This document shows positions 6,563 to 6,866 of a DNA stretch of 6,866 nucleotides, in pieces; within the stretch, counting starts at the first letter, position 1; each line of letters starts with the position of its first letter. The DNA is from Acidobacteriota bacterium. Lineage in GTDB: Bacteria; Acidobacteriota; Thermoanaerobaculia; Multivoradales; JAHEKO01. Below the pieces are notes generated by a model. That model saw only the letters and a list, made by a program, of their open reading frames with translations, was not told where the DNA came from and did no database searches. Position numbers and translations under genes: made by a program. The stretch covers positions 1-6,866 of the forward strand of contig JAHEKO010000204.1 in NCBI GenBank assembly GCA_024638355.1, given 5' to 3'.

Positions 6563-6866
6563 GCCGCGGCGGATCGCGTCGCCCGGTCCGCCGGGCCGCC
6601 CGTTCCGCAATGGTCGGGCTGATCGTTCTGCTGGCCGCCGGCGCGGCGGTCAACAGCCTGGGGGCCGCTCTGTCGGTGCCCGACTGGCCACTCTCCTACG
6701 GCCGCCTGCTGCCCCTCAACTTCGTCGGCAACGCGGTCCACGAGCAGAGCCACCGGATCATGGCGGTGGTTTGCGCGCTGCTGATGGCGTGGCTGGGAGC
6801 CGCCATCGTCCGCCACGAGGATCGGCGCTGGGTGCGGGCCCTCGGCCTGGCCGGGGTGGCGCTCTA
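6559..6866 (+). CDS. ctaA: Heme A synthase (COX15/CtaA family), N-terminal part; cut by right edge
   Basis: Heme A synthase oxidises the C8 methyl of heme O to the formyl group of heme A, the cofactor of aa3-type cytochrome oxidases, and is an integral membrane protein. The visible 102 residues show an Arg-rich cytoplasmic N terminus, a first membrane helix at about 19-38, then the family signature VPDWPLSYG (40-48), followed by HEQSHRIMA (61-69). In the latter, Glu62 and His65 match the conserved ExxH pair, and a second helix runs from about 66 to 84. A third helix begins at the edge. GTG at 6559 overlaps the lipB stop as GTGA, suggesting translational coupling. An alternative ATG at 6610 would remove the positively charged N terminus and lacks a Shine-Dalgarno. 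The reading frame is open to the end of the window. Confidence 0.88.
   Translation, partial: MSRGGSRRPVRRAARSAMVGLIVLLAAGAAVNSLGAALSVPDWPLSYGRLLPLNFVGNAVHEQSHRIMAVVCALLMAWLGAAIVRHEDRRWVRALGLAGVAL

Noticed and set aside
1..6866. tRNA, rRNA, CRISPR, insertion sequence, attachment site or riboswitch
   Set aside because: No cloverleaf, spaced direct repeats, transposase motifs or long noncoding leader were seen. All intergenic gaps are under 100 bp.

Overview
This is a high-GC window (roughly two thirds G+C by eye) from what looks like an aerobic Gram-negative-type bacterium. It encodes a lipoprotein-anchored methionine sulfoxide reductase, heme A synthase (so probably an aa3-type or related terminal oxidase), octanoate-dependent lipoate synthesis and a 2-oxo acid dehydrogenase module. 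The style of the E3 and E2 proteins, the many GTG starts and the gene mix would fit Acidobacteriota or a similar high-GC soil or marine lineage. That is an impression, as there is no rRNA or marker gene here to settle it.

Layout. (1) 1-1058, minus: msrAB, a fused MsrA-MsrB with a lipobox, cut by the left edge within a few residues of its expected end. (2) 1059-1152: short intergenic region holding a 12-bp perfect palindrome inside a larger imperfect dyad. (3) 1153-2286, minus: a patatin-family phospholipase/lipid hydrolase. (4) 2287-2372: divergent promoter region. (5) 2373-3767 and 3790-5196, plus: an E3-E2 pair (dihydrolipoamide dehydrogenase, then a lipoyl-bearing acyltransferase), without an E1 in the window. 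(6) 5193-5753, minus: a small sigma-70/ECF-type sigma factor, tail-to-tail with E2; the two stop codons share the tetranucleotide CTAG. (7) 5754-5833: short divergent promoter region. (8) 5834-6562, plus: lipB. (9) 6559-6866, plus: ctaA (heme A synthase), overlapping lipB by 4 bp and cut by the right edge.

How the genes fit together. lipB attaches the octanoyl precursor of lipoate, E2 carries the lipoyl arm and E3 reoxidises it, so three of the seven genes belong to one cofactor-enzyme unit. ctaA, translationally coupled to lipB, links it to aerobic respiration, which oxidises the NADH that E3 makes. The sigma factor sits inside this group without a visible anti-sigma partner. msrAB and the patatin are a separate leftward pair concerned with envelope protein repair and lipid hydrolysis.

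I did not find a convincing undescribed system. Coding density is very high, and every gene has a recognisable family. The points most worth a second look are the cysteine pattern of MsrAB, the palindrome upstream of it, the possibly leaderless lipB start, and the orphan sigma factor between E2 and lipB.
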